Positions 54,569 through 63,978 of a DNA stretch of 64,000 bases are shown here, in pieces (the first letter of the stretch is position 1; the number at the start of each line of letters is the position of its first letter). Made by a program: the position numbers and the translations under genes. The stretch is from Prevotella sp. UBA6994 (GTDB lineage: Bacteria; Bacteroidota; Bacteroidia; Bacteroidales; Bacteroidaceae), in contig DJXW01000029.1 of the NCBI GenBank assembly GCA_002449845.1, forward strand, positions 54,067-118,066, written 5' to 3'. The notes under the pieces were generated by a model. The model saw only the letters and a program-made list of their open reading frames with translations. It was not told where the DNA came from and ran no database searches.

Positions 54569-55459
54569 ATGAGACAAATGAACATTGGCATTATCCAGCA
54601 ACATAACACAGCCGACATCAAGCTCAATATGCAACGACTGGCTGACAGTATCAAGAAATTGGCAAAAGAAGGAGCACAACTCATTGTATTGCAAGAGTTA
54701 CACAACGGATTGTATTTCTGCCAAACAGAAAACGTTGATTTGTTCGACTTGGCAGAGCCCATCCCTGGTCCTTCCACAGATTTCTACGGCTCGTTGGCCA
54801 AAGATTTGGGAATCGTTATCGTTACGTCTCTTTTCGAGAAACGTGCGCCTGGACTCTATCATAATACAGTCGTGGTCATGGACAGCGACGGTACGATTGC
54901 CGGCAAATACCGCAAGATGCACATTCCCGATGACCCTGCCTATTACGAGAAATTCTATTTCACGCCAGGCGATTTAGGCTTCTCTCCTATCAACACCAGC
55001 ATCGGACGATTAGGCGTGTTGGTTTGTTGGGACCAATGGTATCCCGAAGCAGCTCGACTCATGGCATTAAAGGGAGCAGAAATATTGATTTACCCCACTG
55101 CCATCGGCTATGAAAGCAGTGATACCAAGGAAGAACAGCAACGGCAACGTGAGGCTTGGACAACCGTTCAACGAGGTCATGCTGTTGCCAATGGCTTACC
55201 CGTCATCACCGTCAATCGTGTAGGATTCGAACCAGACCCAAGCCAGCAAACCAATGGCATTCAATTCTGGGGTAGTTCTATGGTTGTGGGACCACAAGGT
55301 GAGTTTCTGTATCGCGCTCCCGACAACGAGGAAGTATCCACCATCGTCACCATAGACCTTGAACGCAGCGAACAAGTACGTCGCTGGTGGCCCTTCCTTC
55401 GTGACCGTAGAATCGACCAATATGGAGAAATTTCCAAGAGATTCATAGATGGTTTGTAA
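54569..55459 (+). CDS. aguB: N-carbamoylputrescine amidase
   Basis: A 296-residue nitrilase-superfamily enzyme with the Glu-Lys-Cys triad: E43 in VLQELHNGLYF, K116 in GKYRKMHIPDD and C153 in LVCWDQWYPEAAR. It hydrolyses N-carbamoylputrescine to putrescine, CO2 and ammonia, completing the route begun by aguA. No arginine decarboxylase gene lies in the window. It starts 10 bases after aguA; an internal Met at codon 4 is an alternative start. Confidence 0.94.
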   Translation: MRQMNIGIIQQHNTADIKLNMQRLADSIKKLAKEGAQLIVLQELHNGLYFCQTENVDLFDLAEPIPGPSTDFYGSLAKDLGIVIVTSLFEKRAPGLYHNTVVVMDSDGTIAGKYRKMHIPDDPAYYEKFYFTPGDLGFSPINTSIGRLGVLVCWDQWYPEAARLMALKGAEILIYPTAIGYESSDTKEEQQRQREAWTTVQRGHAVANGLPVITVNRVGFEPDPSQQTNGIQFWGSSMVVGPQGEFLYRAPDNEEVSTIVTIDLERSEQVRRWWPFLRDRRIDQYGEISKRFIDGL

Positions 55460-55492
55460 TACACCAGATATATAATATATATTTAACTTATT

Positions 55493-55711
55493 ATGAAAAA
55501 ATATATTCTAAAAGTATTATTCTTTTCTGTAGCCTACATGGTATTTAGCGCATTATTGGATATTATATTTCATGAGCTAAAACCTATGACAGATTATCTG
55601 GTTCAAGGTGTCTTATTTGCGATTTTAGTTGTGGTACTTAAATATCTCGATGATAAAGGCTGGAACTCGTGGGAGAGAATAGGAAATCTTTTCAAGAAAC
55701 AAAGTAAGTAA
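55493..55711 (+). CDS. Small two-helix membrane protein, unknown function
   Basis: A 72-residue protein: hydrophobic segments at about 7-27 and 35-50, then a charged Trp-containing tail (DDKGWNSWERIGNLFKKQSK). No family recognised. It lies 33 bases after aguB on the same strand and may be co-transcribed. Codon usage is AT-rich, like the capsule genes. Confidence 0.6.
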   Translation: MKKYILKVLFFSVAYMVFSALLDIIFHELKPMTDYLVQGVLFAILVVVLKYLDDKGWNSWERIGNLFKKQSK

Positions 55712-55849
55712 ATTCTAATTGATGTGCAAGCCAGGGATATCTTGAACTTCTTACTTTTATAGATAAGCATAACTAACTCTTATATTTTTGTCTTGGAAAT
55801 TCTGAATTTCCTTATCAAAAAACAGGCATTTTTTCAAAACACTTATGAC

Positions 55850-56151
55850 TTAGCAGGAAAAACGCCCATTTCTCAACACTTTTATATGTCACTATAAATC
55901 AGCTACTTACAATTCAACCACTCTAACAACCGATGCAAGAAAGGCTGTTTTTACCTCAAAAAAGACAAATTTGGAGCTTTCATAACATTCATAGTTAGCT
56001 CGCTAACATATATAGTTACGCTCATAACTGATATAGTTACGTGCATAACATGCCATGTTACGATTAAAAACATGATATTTTGCCCTTTTCAACCTATTAT
56101 TCCGCGTTTTCAATTCTATTTCACAAGAAAAGACAAACAACATTTTGTCGG
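55850..56151. repeat. Dispersed ~300-bp intergenic element, copy C, with five 21-bp units
   Basis: Five 21-bp units run from 55973 to 56077, with starts at 55994, 56015, 56036 and 56057 each reading GTTA(C/G). Three of them contain GTTA...TAAC dyads. The unit at 55994 matches its counterpart at 30863 in 20 of 21 bases; the last units match in 18 of 21. TTTTGTCGG ends at 56151, 74 bases after the last unit, exactly as in copy A. CTTACAA upstream is 67 versus 66 bases before the first unit. Bases 55712-55849 show nothing recognisable. Confidence 0.8.
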
Positions 56152-56224
56152 ACTTTTTGATATATAAAAAAAAAGTGAGAGCATCAAGTTAATGCTCCCA
56201 CTATTATTGAATGATATGGTGTCA

Positions 56225-59200
56225 TTATCTCACCACCACTTTCTTTCCGTTGAAGATGTAGATGCCAGGTTGAGAAGGTTGTTCTATCTTAACACCTTGC
56301 AGGGTGTACCAGCCTTCAACGTTTCTCCTCGCAGACACCTCCGGAGTCTCAATGGCTGTGGTCTGCTCATCCTCCTCCATCATCATTTGGTTGGCACGAG
56401 CATTGGCAGGATGTGTGAGCACACCTGTCACGGAGACATTAGCAATACCCACCTGTTTGGTAGAACCAAGCTGATAGATATTGATAATGAGCTGTTTCAC
56501 ACTCTCACTGTCACTACCATTTACATGATAGGTGTATGTTGTGTAAGCAGGATTAGCATTGTTGCGTGCAGGGCGAACGCCAGAGGCGAGCGTCGTTCCG
56601 TCAAAGACAGCATTCAGTGCGCTGCCATCAGTACCAATGCGAGTGGCAGTAAACGAAACACTTGTTGCCTTGAAAGTACTGCCATTAGTAGGAGTGACAC
56701 TGAATGAGAGGGCATTGCCACTATTGGCACTCGATTCGTTATTCACATTAGTACCCATAAGAGTTTCAGTTACATTAGAGCAGACACGCGTTCCTGCATA
56801 TTTGAGGGTGTTGCCCTTACTCACGGAGGTTGTCACATAGCCTTGGAAGGCGTTAGGAATGGTTGCGGTTTGGTTAGCTCCTCCCCCATCAAACTTCCAT
56901 TGGATGGTTCCAGTGTCTTGTACCATTGCACTGGGATGGGTAAGATTGCCTCTTATTAAGATTCTTGCAATACCGAATTGCTTGGTAGAACCAAGTTTGT
57001 AGAGATTGATAATCAGCGACTGCACATCGCTACTGCTGGCACCATTCAGATTGTATGAGAATACCGTATATGGTGGATTGGCATTGTTGCGAGCAGGTTT
57101 CTGTCCGGTAGTCAATGTCTGGTTTCCCCATGCCACGTTGTAATTACCTCCATCAGTACCGATACGTGAGATATAAAACTCGACGTGTGTAACGGCAAAC
57201 GAGCAATCGTTGGCTGGTGTGATATTGAACATCAGGCGGTTGTTATTGTTGGCAGACGACTCATTATTGACTTTCACGCCTATCAAAGTTTCGGTGATAC
57301 CTGTTAAAGCCTTCGTGCCTTTCCATGTCAAGTTGCTGCCCAACGTAGTAGAGGCAGTGACAAAACCTTCAAAATTACTGCTGAGGGTAGCTGTTTGGTT
57401 GGCTCCTCCTTGGTTGAACTCCCAATATACAGTACCTTCCTCAGTCACCATCGATGTCGTAGTACTTGGAGTAACCACGGGAGCATCACCCACATAGAAA
57501 TTGAAGTTGCGAGTGAGTGACACACCACTCTCGGATGCTTTAACGGCAATGGTAAACACTTTGTTTGCCATAGAAGCGGGAGCATTCACGGTAAGCACTC
57601 CGTTGGAGATACTGGCTTGAGCCGAACCACTGTTCGATACAATGGTATAGCTTGGAGAAGAGTATCCAGCGAAATACCCAGCGAGTGTTACACTCTTGTT
57701 TTCTGCCACGGTAATACCTTGTCCATCAGTGTCACCAATGAAATGCGGTTCAGCCATCCAATTCAGATAATCTTCAAGGTTTGTATAATAGGTAGAAGTA
57801 TTATATACATTGTTGTTGGCGGATGAAGCGTTCCATCCCTTGGCATTCTCAAACCAGTCGGGTATTCCGTCGTGGTCGGTGTCCCATCCAGAGGGACGTG
57901 AGGCAGAAGTGATGCCTAAGCCATTCCAACCCTCCGAATCGCTCTCCTTATCTATCAGACCAGGCTTACCCGAACGACTGCCACGCTTGGTATAAGTGCC
58001 GTGGAGACTTTCATTCACAAGACGAGCCTCATTGTTGTCAAGACCAGCATAGTTACAACCCACATCACTCAAAACATTCTTGAACGCAGCATCGGCAGAT
58101 GATTCTACTTGGCTCTCATGGCTCCAGAAGCTATAGGCAGACGAAGCCCAGACATTCCAATTAAGATTCTGACCGCCACTCAACACATATTTATATGTAT
58201 TGTTGTTCGTGTCGGGAGTCTCCGTATTACCGTCCTGACTTACCCTATAATTACCGTTTAAGTAATATTCCTGCGTACCAGAGCCAGCTCCTTCTAATTG
58301 GGCAATGAAGATGAAATCTTGTGTCGTAGCAGGACCTTTCTTGTAATAGTTGTTCACGAAGTTACCCTCATGCACGCCACCATCAGTAGCACGTCCACCC
58401 CAATTGTAAACCACATTGTCGCGGATATTCAAACGTCCGGCGTATGCTCCAGCACCGTCCAAGCCACCACCAAGGCTCCAAGCTCGTCCTTCATTGTGTG
58501 CAAGCAAGTTGTGATGCAGCGAGCCAACATCACCAGCTACGGTTGCCGCAAAACCATGTTGAACGGCATTGTTAGAACTATAATAGTTCTTATGACCGTT
58601 TTGGTTGAGCGACTCACCAATGATATTGTGCTGGAAACTATAGTTTTTAGCACCGCGTGAAGAGAAGGTCTCGTCAGAGCCCCATCCCAAAAGACAGTGA
58701 TCCATGATACCATAGTTAGCAGAGAGTCCACCAGCATTACCCGTATTTTCGTTGGGCGATGTACCATTCCAGTCATCCCCGTGTCCGTAGCGGAATCGCA
58801 TGAAACGAGTGATACCGTCATCAGAGTTGGAGCCGAAGGGTTGGTTGCGCAGCATGATACCTTTGCCAGGAGCGGTCTGTCCAGCTATTGTCACGTATGG
58901 GTCGCTGCATGTCAACGTACTTTGTAGGGTAATGACACCACTCACGTCAAAGACAATGGTCCGCGGACCAGAAAGTTTCTCCAGTCCATAACGTAATGTA
59001 CCATTGGTATTGGCATCGTCGGAGAGACTTGTCACATGATACACTGCACCTCCACGGCCACCAGTAGCATATTTTCCAGCACCGTCTGCTCCAGGGAAAG
59101 CCAATCGACGAGGACGGAAGCTCCACACCTTGCCTTTATAAGTTTCACCATTGATAACTTCGTCAACGCGCCAGAAGTATTTCTGTATGGGGTTCAGTCC

Positions 59201-60064
59201 ACTCTTTGTAAACGAAGTGGAAGTTGTGGAGGTACCTCCCGAAGTGGCATTGAGCACAGAAGTGGAGTCGGTGCCGAAGTAATAGATGTGCCTCGTAGGA
59301 GTATTCACCGCCTTTGTCCACGATAATGTTAAACTTCCTCCGTCGGCATTCACATGGTAGTCCATCGATGCAGGTGATGGATTCTGTGCCAGATTATCGG
59401 CATTATCCACGCCCAATTCCAATGAGTTGATAAATAGTGACGTACAGAAATAGCTCGTTCCGTTAGAGGGTACGGTGTAATAAGTAATGGTTGTCTCTTC
59501 ACTCGTACTTCCTACCGTGAATGTGACAAAGCTCTTTGCACTGACAGTTGTACTGGTAGCACGCATCGACTGTTGAAGTCCTGTTACCTTGACAACACCA
59601 TTTACAGACACGTTAATGGGCGGTACCGTATAATTGCCATCTGCCTCCACATAGTTGTGATATGCCTGCAACGAGTGGGTTCCTGCGGAGAGCCCCTTGA
59701 TCTTTACAGTGATAGACACTGAGCCAGATGTAGGCTTTGCACCACTGCTATCGTATGCAGTAAGTCCATCACCAACCTGCATGTCATAGTTCACACCATC
59801 TTTCCACCAATTGCCTTTCAAGGTAGTGGCAGCCGAACCAGATCCTGTTCCCAAGGTGAATGTAATGCCGTTGACGGTCTTGGTTGTTCCTTCTCCATCA
59901 ACATACCAACTGGTAAAGTTGGTAGCTGTTTTCAACTTGGCATTGTCAAAATCTATACTCTGTGCCCAACTCAAGGCATTGAATACCGTCAAAAGGATGA
60001 CTGTCATCCATGCTTTCTGTCGCCAAATGATTTGTTGCGACTTTTTTCTAAAAGTAATTTCCAT
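56225..60064 (-). CDS. Large modular secreted pectate lyase (PL1-like)
   Basis: A 1279-residue protein. Residues 1-35 are a signal with a long basic start. About 36-220 is a carbohydrate-binding-like beta-sandwich and about 225-320 a fibronectin-III-like domain. About 321-745 is a right-handed beta-helix pectate lyase (AFPGADGAGKYATGGRGG; GPRTIVFDVSGVI; IMDHCLLGWGSDETFSSRGA). A short Ig/cadherin-like region and two tandem about 165-residue repeats (each with WxFxxGGANQTAT, ETLxGxxVNNESSAN, GTDG, LGSTKQ.GIA) come next, then a sorting-type tail GWYTLQGVKI...GKKVVVR. It cleaves pectin/polygalacturonate outside the cell. Candidate -7 boxes at 60132-60139 and 60164-60171. Confidence 0.82.
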   Translation of the reverse strand: MEITFRKKSQQIIWRQKAWMTVILLTVFNALSWAQSIDFDNAKLKTATNFTSWYVDGEGTTKTVNGITFTLGTGSGSAATTLKGNWWKDGVNYDMQVGDGLTAYDSSGAKPTSGSVSITVKIKGLSAGTHSLQAYHNYVEADGNYTVPPINVSVNGVVKVTGLQQSMRATSTTVSAKSFVTFTVGSTSEETTITYYTVPSNGTSYFCTSLFINSLELGVDNADNLAQNPSPASMDYHVNADGGSLTLSWTKAVNTPTRHIYYFGTDSTSVLNATSGGTSTTSTSFTKSGLNPIQKYFWRVDEVINGETYKGKVWSFRPRRLAFPGADGAGKYATGGRGGAVYHVTSLSDDANTNGTLRYGLEKLSGPRTIVFDVSGVITLQSTLTCSDPYVTIAGQTAPGKGIMLRNQPFGSNSDDGITRFMRFRYGHGDDWNGTSPNENTGNAGGLSANYGIMDHCLLGWGSDETFSSRGAKNYSFQHNIIGESLNQNGHKNYYSSNNAVQHGFAATVAGDVGSLHHNLLAHNEGRAWSLGGGLDGAGAYAGRLNIRDNVVYNWGGRATDGGVHEGNFVNNYYKKGPATTQDFIFIAQLEGAGSGTQEYYLNGNYRVSQDGNTETPDTNNNTYKYVLSGGQNLNWNVWASSAYSFWSHESQVESSADAAFKNVLSDVGCNYAGLDNNEARLVNESLHGTYTKRGSRSGKPGLIDKESDSEGWNGLGITSASRPSGWDTDHDGIPDWFENAKGWNASSANNNVYNTSTYYTNLEDYLNWMAEPHFIGDTDGQGITVAENKSVTLAGYFAGYSSPSYTIVSNSGSAQASISNGVLTVNAPASMANKVFTIAVKASESGVSLTRNFNFYVGDAPVVTPSTTTSMVTEEGTVYWEFNQGGANQTATLSSNFEGFVTASTTLGSNLTWKGTKALTGITETLIGVKVNNESSANNNNRLMFNITPANDCSFAVTHVEFYISRIGTDGGNYNVAWGNQTLTTGQKPARNNANPPYTVFSYNLNGASSSDVQSLIINLYKLGSTKQFGIARILIRGNLTHPSAMVQDTGTIQWKFDGGGANQTATIPNAFQGYVTTSVSKGNTLKYAGTRVCSNVTETLMGTNVNNESSANSGNALSFSVTPTNGSTFKATSVSFTATRIGTDGSALNAVFDGTTLASGVRPARNNANPAYTTYTYHVNGSDSESVKQLIINIYQLGSTKQVGIANVSVTGVLTHPANARANQMMMEEDEQTTAIETPEVSARRNVEGWYTLQGVKIEQPSQPGIYIFNGKKVVVR

Positions 60065-60131
60065 AATTAATGAAATTTGTTGTTAATAGATTATTGTTAA
60101 AAAAAATAATAAGTTGAACTAAAAACTTTGT

Positions 60132-60190
60132 CAAATGTATGAAAATAAACTGAATAAATAATACAAATTTAGTGGTTTAACATTTGTTAA
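60132..60190 (-). promoter_or_regulatory. Pectate lyase upstream region: two -7 boxes and a palindrome
   Basis: Minus strand TACATTTG (60132-60139) and TAAATTTG (60164-60171) both match TAnnTTTG, 70-105 bases before the start codon. A perfect 14-bp palindrome TTAACATTTGTTAA (60177-60190) lies just upstream, a possible operator. Bases 60191-60431 contain an AT-rich stretch with a 71-codon open frame I cannot support as a gene. Confidence 0.45.
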
Positions 60191-60431
60191 GTACACATTT
60201 TTTCGTGTGTGCGTCAACAATTTTTAGACATGCTAAAAACATTGTTCCAAAACCTCAAAATCTTTGCATTTCTAAAAATTCAAGGTATAACAACAAAACA
60301 TATTCCTCACCGTCCCGTCATCGTATCTCACCAAGTGGATGCTCCATTGGTTGGGAAAATGCGAGAATCGGAGAGGAATATGAATGCTCTTGACAAGATG
60401 TTGGGAGTATTGAATATCCTATAATGATTAT

Positions 60432-61802
60432 CTATCGAACAACGAACTTCTTCCCGTTCCTGATATACAACCCTTTCTTCTGCGGTATTGTCACCTTTCT
60501 GCCTTGCAGGTCATAGACACCTTCAACAGTCTTTTGCCGAAGAGATGCTTTAAGTGTAGTTATTTCATCAGTGAATGATGTCCTATTTTGTTCTGTAATA
60601 AAATTTGTATAAATACCTTTCTTCCCGTATCCAGTAAAAGTCACGTTTTGGGGAGCCTCTTTTGTGGGGTTAAGATATGCGACCAGTATGCCAAGGGAAT
60701 TGGTACATCCCTTCCCCTTTTCAATTATGTTTCCATTGCTGAGCGTGAGCTTTTTCCTGTAGTTATCCCATTCCGCACAACTCACGCTCACAACCGAAAT
60801 GTCGTCATGCCCGTCAACGTGGCGGAACGTATCGCCCTCCTTCATGTTGTAATCGTACAACACGATTTCGTTTTCATCTGTTATCTGATAGGGAATATAG
60901 TCTGGATCTCCAACCTTTGTTTCTTTAAGGAAACGTATGTAATCGTCATAGTTAGCATATATCCGTCCGTTTTCCTCCCTGATGCCCATTGTCGTTTCCA
61001 CACCACTGGTTGCTCCAGTGGAACCTTTCAAGGCAGAGACTGTCATAGTTAATTTTTGATAACTCTTGTTTCCAATGTTGACGGTGTCGCCTTCCCGCGA
61101 CACCCTGAAACTAATGGTTTTAGTTTCTTGAGTCGCATAATCCGCCCAAAAATCCCATGTGGGCATACCTTCAAGCATGTTAAAAGAACCTCTCCACTCT
61201 TCAAACAATGCGGAAACTGGAATATAGTCTGATATCATATACATGCGATATTTCAAGTCGGGGCTTCCCCAACCATACGGAGATAGGATACCAAGGTCGC
61301 TACCGATTCCTTCTATCCAATAGGCTGGCCAAGACCAATGGTTATCTCGGATTGTCTCGTCCTCAATCCGCAGTCTTCGACGAACGCCAAGTACATAGAC
61401 ACTGTCTATGCCCACAACGGTAACCACATGGCTTTCCCCATTTAGTCCCACATCGACACTTTCGCCCAATTCAAGTCCGAAATCATACAGGAGATATTCC
61501 CTCTTTTCACCATTCGGGAGGAAATATACCTTATGCCCATCCTCGCGTAAGGCTCCAACGTATGATTCACTTGAATATAAATCCATCAACCTCATATAGT
61601 CCTTCCCGTTGATAGAAACATCGCCCATTACCATGTAATACGCTTGCATAGACTGCATGTTGCCACCCATGGGATAAACACACCAGCTTTTGGTATAATA
61701 AATGCTGTTGGGGTTAGGATGTCCCTCTTCCTGCGCAAACATGAAAGTCGTGGAAAACCATAATGCGCAAAAAAAAGTTGTTAAAAGTCTCATATTTCTC
61801 AT
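60432..61802 (-). CDS. Secreted repeat protein with C-terminal sorting-type tail
   Basis: A 456-residue protein with a signal peptide (about 1-23, ending TFMFAQ). It has two units of the pattern GDVSINGKDYMRLMDLY ... LREDGHKVYFLP ... LLYDFGLELGE, with a WIEGIGSDLGILSPYG motif after the first. The C-terminus VYDLQGRKVTIPQKKGLYIR-NGKKFVVR is the tail shared with the gene at 62065. No catalytic motif recognised; the family is common in Bacteroidota and may be a surface or binding protein. Its start overlaps a remnant frame in ATGA. Confidence 0.7.
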   Translation of the reverse strand: MRNMRLLTTFFCALWFSTTFMFAQEEGHPNPNSIYYTKSWCVYPMGGNMQSMQAYYMVMGDVSINGKDYMRLMDLYSSESYVGALREDGHKVYFLPNGEKREYLLYDFGLELGESVDVGLNGESHVVTVVGIDSVYVLGVRRRLRIEDETIRDNHWSWPAYWIEGIGSDLGILSPYGWGSPDLKYRMYMISDYIPVSALFEEWRGSFNMLEGMPTWDFWADYATQETKTISFRVSREGDTVNIGNKSYQKLTMTVSALKGSTGATSGVETTMGIREENGRIYANYDDYIRFLKETKVGDPDYIPYQITDENEIVLYDYNMKEGDTFRHVDGHDDISVVSVSCAEWDNYRKKLTLSNGNIIEKGKGCTNSLGILVAYLNPTKEAPQNVTFTGYGKKGIYTNFITEQNRTSFTDEITTLKASLRQKTVEGVYDLQGRKVTIPQKKGLYIRNGKKFVVR

Positions 61803-61987
61803 TGATTTATAATTTCAAACTCGGTACCTTTCTCTATTGTTGTTTCACCGTTGATAATCACTTCCTTACCTATAAGTGATGTTTTTCCTCCACTAAAAGT
61901 CACACCGCCATGCGGTTTCGTATCAGTAACTTTCCGTATTCATTGCCAACTAATGGTTCCTTTCAAATGAGAATCCCAAAATCCTAT
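61799..61987 (-). pseudogene. C-terminal remnant of a secreted-protein gene
   Basis: The minus strand has an open frame of 46 codons (61939-61799) encoding ...GGVTFSGGKTSLIGKEVIING then ETTIEKGTEFEIINQ, typical of the last strands of Bacteroidota surface proteins. No ATG precedes it. A TGA at 61942-61940 interrupts it, and the same frame continues upstream for about 15 codons (IGFWDSHLKGTISWQ). Its stop overlaps the next start as ATGA, as if it had once been the coupled upstream gene. Most of the gene is missing. The rest of 61988-62064 is a stack of short AATTGTGAATTAT-like AT repeats. Confidence 0.55.
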
Positions 61988-62064
61988 CATCCTTACACTT
62001 TTGAACTATTCATTGTGAATTATCAATTGTGAATTATGAATTGTCAATGCTCAATGTTCAATGG

Positions 62065-63918
62065 TCAATGAACAACGAACTTCTTCCCGTTCCTGATATA
62101 CAATCCGTTCTTTTGCGGTGTTGTTACCTTTCTGCCTTGCAGATCATAAATGGTTTCATCATCTTTCCTTGTTGACGGTATAGATGATATTGCCTCTGGA
62201 ATTTTGACTTGGGGATATATCTGCACACCGTCCTCATAGCATTTATCAAACCTTAAATAGTCACATATACAGGTTGGTCGTTCGCTGATGCCATTCTCCA
62301 AGATTCCTTCATAATAATCTCCTATACCCTCTACCCAATTGAAATACTCCTCCTCATAATAATACGAATAGAAATGGTAGCGATTATACATTCGTTCATT
62401 CACCGTTAAAGTATCAACGTGATGCAAGAACACTTTTCCTGAATTATATTCATTCCATAAATAATCGCGTTTAAGGTTGAAGTCATAATAGAGAGTCTTT
62501 TCCGTCTCCCCTTCAAGTATGCGATAGACACACTGGTCTTGCTCTATCCATGCAGCAAAATACACTGACGAACCATTTTCCGATTCCCGATACATCTTGA
62601 AAGCCAGTTCCCCGTTGATAACTGTATCGCCCTTTAGCACGAAGTTGTAATTTGTAATGGTCTCATCATAACCAGATACTAGTCCATCCTCGCCAATCTT
62701 ATCCTCAAAATGATGATATTTGTAATGCCAACTCTTGCCTTCCTTCAACATCGGGTGATAAGGAAGACGTTCTCCCTCGGGAACGACAACGATTTCAGGC
62801 ATCCCAAAGTCCTCATAACCGAACAACTCCTTACCGTTGAGTTCACATCGAACAAGCTGCTGATACTTACGGGCATGGAAATTCTTGGAATGAACCAAGT
62901 CAACGGAAGAACCGATTCCCTCTGCCCAACAGCCGACAATCTCGTCACTGCCATAATAGGGCTTGAAGTAAATCACTTCCCTTGTTTCCCCGTTGGTTGT
63001 TAAGGTTTTTCTTGAACTTTTCTTGAAATCACTCCAACCGATATCATAATTGGAGCTATGCAGGTCGTTTTCGTTGAAGCTATAGATGATATAGTTTTCA
63101 TGCTCCGATTTGTTGTAGATAAAGACGGTCTTGCCAGCTTCATATACCGCATCCTTGTATTCCACGCGATGTTTGTTGTTTGCATTCTCACAATACAGTT
63201 TTGCATAGTTGATACCTCTGATAAGCGTGTCGCCTTCAATGAAATACCGATACTCATAGCAATTGTCGGGATTGGAATAGTCGATGTTCTTATATGTCCA
63301 CGACTTGCCCTGTTCAAGTATTTGGGGATAGTCAGTGACATCATCCTTGTCTTTCGAGAAATCCTTGTACGAGAAGATTTCCTTGCCGTTCAACAAGCAT
63401 CCCAATAAATTTTCATTCGAGGTGGAATAATAGCCATCTCGATACCTAATCTTGTAACCGCCAATTCCTTCTATCCAAACCACTTGTTCGTTAAATGTGG
63501 AACGTTTCAAATGAAGTCGGCGAAATTGCTTTCCACGTACCGTTACATAGTCAGTATATTGCAGTTCATAAGTGGAGTTGTTAATGGTAGTCTTATCGCC
63601 AGGGTTTTCAAGGCTGAAATCATAGATTAAGTCAGACGATTCACTGCCCGACATAATTCCATATACCCGAAGGTCTTCCTCATACAGTGCGTAACGATAG
63701 CGAATGTTTCCATTGTCCTGCACGTACATTTTCTTGGCTTGATGGTTATTTATGATAGTGTCACCATCAAAGTAAAAGTACAAGTCATCTCCGTTCAATG
63801 CTTGATACGAATTGCATATCCATACTTTCCCATCTTCCACGAATGGATAATATTCTTCATTCGCCATACTGAGCATCGGGGTTGCCAGTAGCAATACCAA
63901 AAACATTCCCTTCACCAT
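62065..63918 (-). CDS. Secreted three-repeat protein with C-terminal sorting-type tail
   Basis: A 617-residue protein from the ATG at 63918. It has a signal peptide (MVKGMFLVLLLATPMLSMA) and three about 170-180-residue units, each with a GDTxINxxxxxKxY strand, a YxxxxxxDxxVY strand, LIYDF/IIYSF/LYYDF and VEGIG. The tail is IYDLQGRKVTTPQKNGLYIR-NGKKFVVH. The start is set by an unusually good Shine-Dalgarno AAGGAGG (63933-63927) and by a promoter whose -7 box covers the longer candidate start at 63951. Paralogue of 60432. Function unknown. Confidence 0.75.
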   Translation of the reverse strand: MVKGMFLVLLLATPMLSMANEEYYPFVEDGKVWICNSYQALNGDDLYFYFDGDTIINNHQAKKMYVQDNGNIRYRYALYEEDLRVYGIMSGSESSDLIYDFSLENPGDKTTINNSTYELQYTDYVTVRGKQFRRLHLKRSTFNEQVVWIEGIGGYKIRYRDGYYSTSNENLLGCLLNGKEIFSYKDFSKDKDDVTDYPQILEQGKSWTYKNIDYSNPDNCYEYRYFIEGDTLIRGINYAKLYCENANNKHRVEYKDAVYEAGKTVFIYNKSEHENYIIYSFNENDLHSSNYDIGWSDFKKSSRKTLTTNGETREVIYFKPYYGSDEIVGCWAEGIGSSVDLVHSKNFHARKYQQLVRCELNGKELFGYEDFGMPEIVVVPEGERLPYHPMLKEGKSWHYKYHHFEDKIGEDGLVSGYDETITNYNFVLKGDTVINGELAFKMYRESENGSSVYFAAWIEQDQCVYRILEGETEKTLYYDFNLKRDYLWNEYNSGKVFLHHVDTLTVNERMYNRYHFYSYYYEEEYFNWVEGIGDYYEGILENGISERPTCICDYLRFDKCYEDGVQIYPQVKIPEAISSIPSTRKDDETIYDLQGRKVTTPQKNGLYIRNGKKFVVH

Positions 63919-63948
63919 TATTATTTCCTCCTTAATATTTGTTGTTCG

Positions 63949-63978
63949 CAAAGATAAATATTATATATGATAAAACAA
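63949..63978 (-). promoter_or_regulatory. Promoter of the three-repeat secreted protein gene
   Basis: Minus strand -7 box TATCTTTG (63956-63949) and TTG (63978-63976) with a 19-base spacer, the full Bacteroidota consensus. Predicted start near 63945, leader about 27 bases including AAGGAGG. Confidence 0.75.

Noticed and set aside
60209..60424. 71-codon plus-strand frame between pectate lyase and the next gene
   Set aside because: No promoter or Shine-Dalgarno seen, no family recognised, opposite strand to all neighbours; cannot support as a gene.
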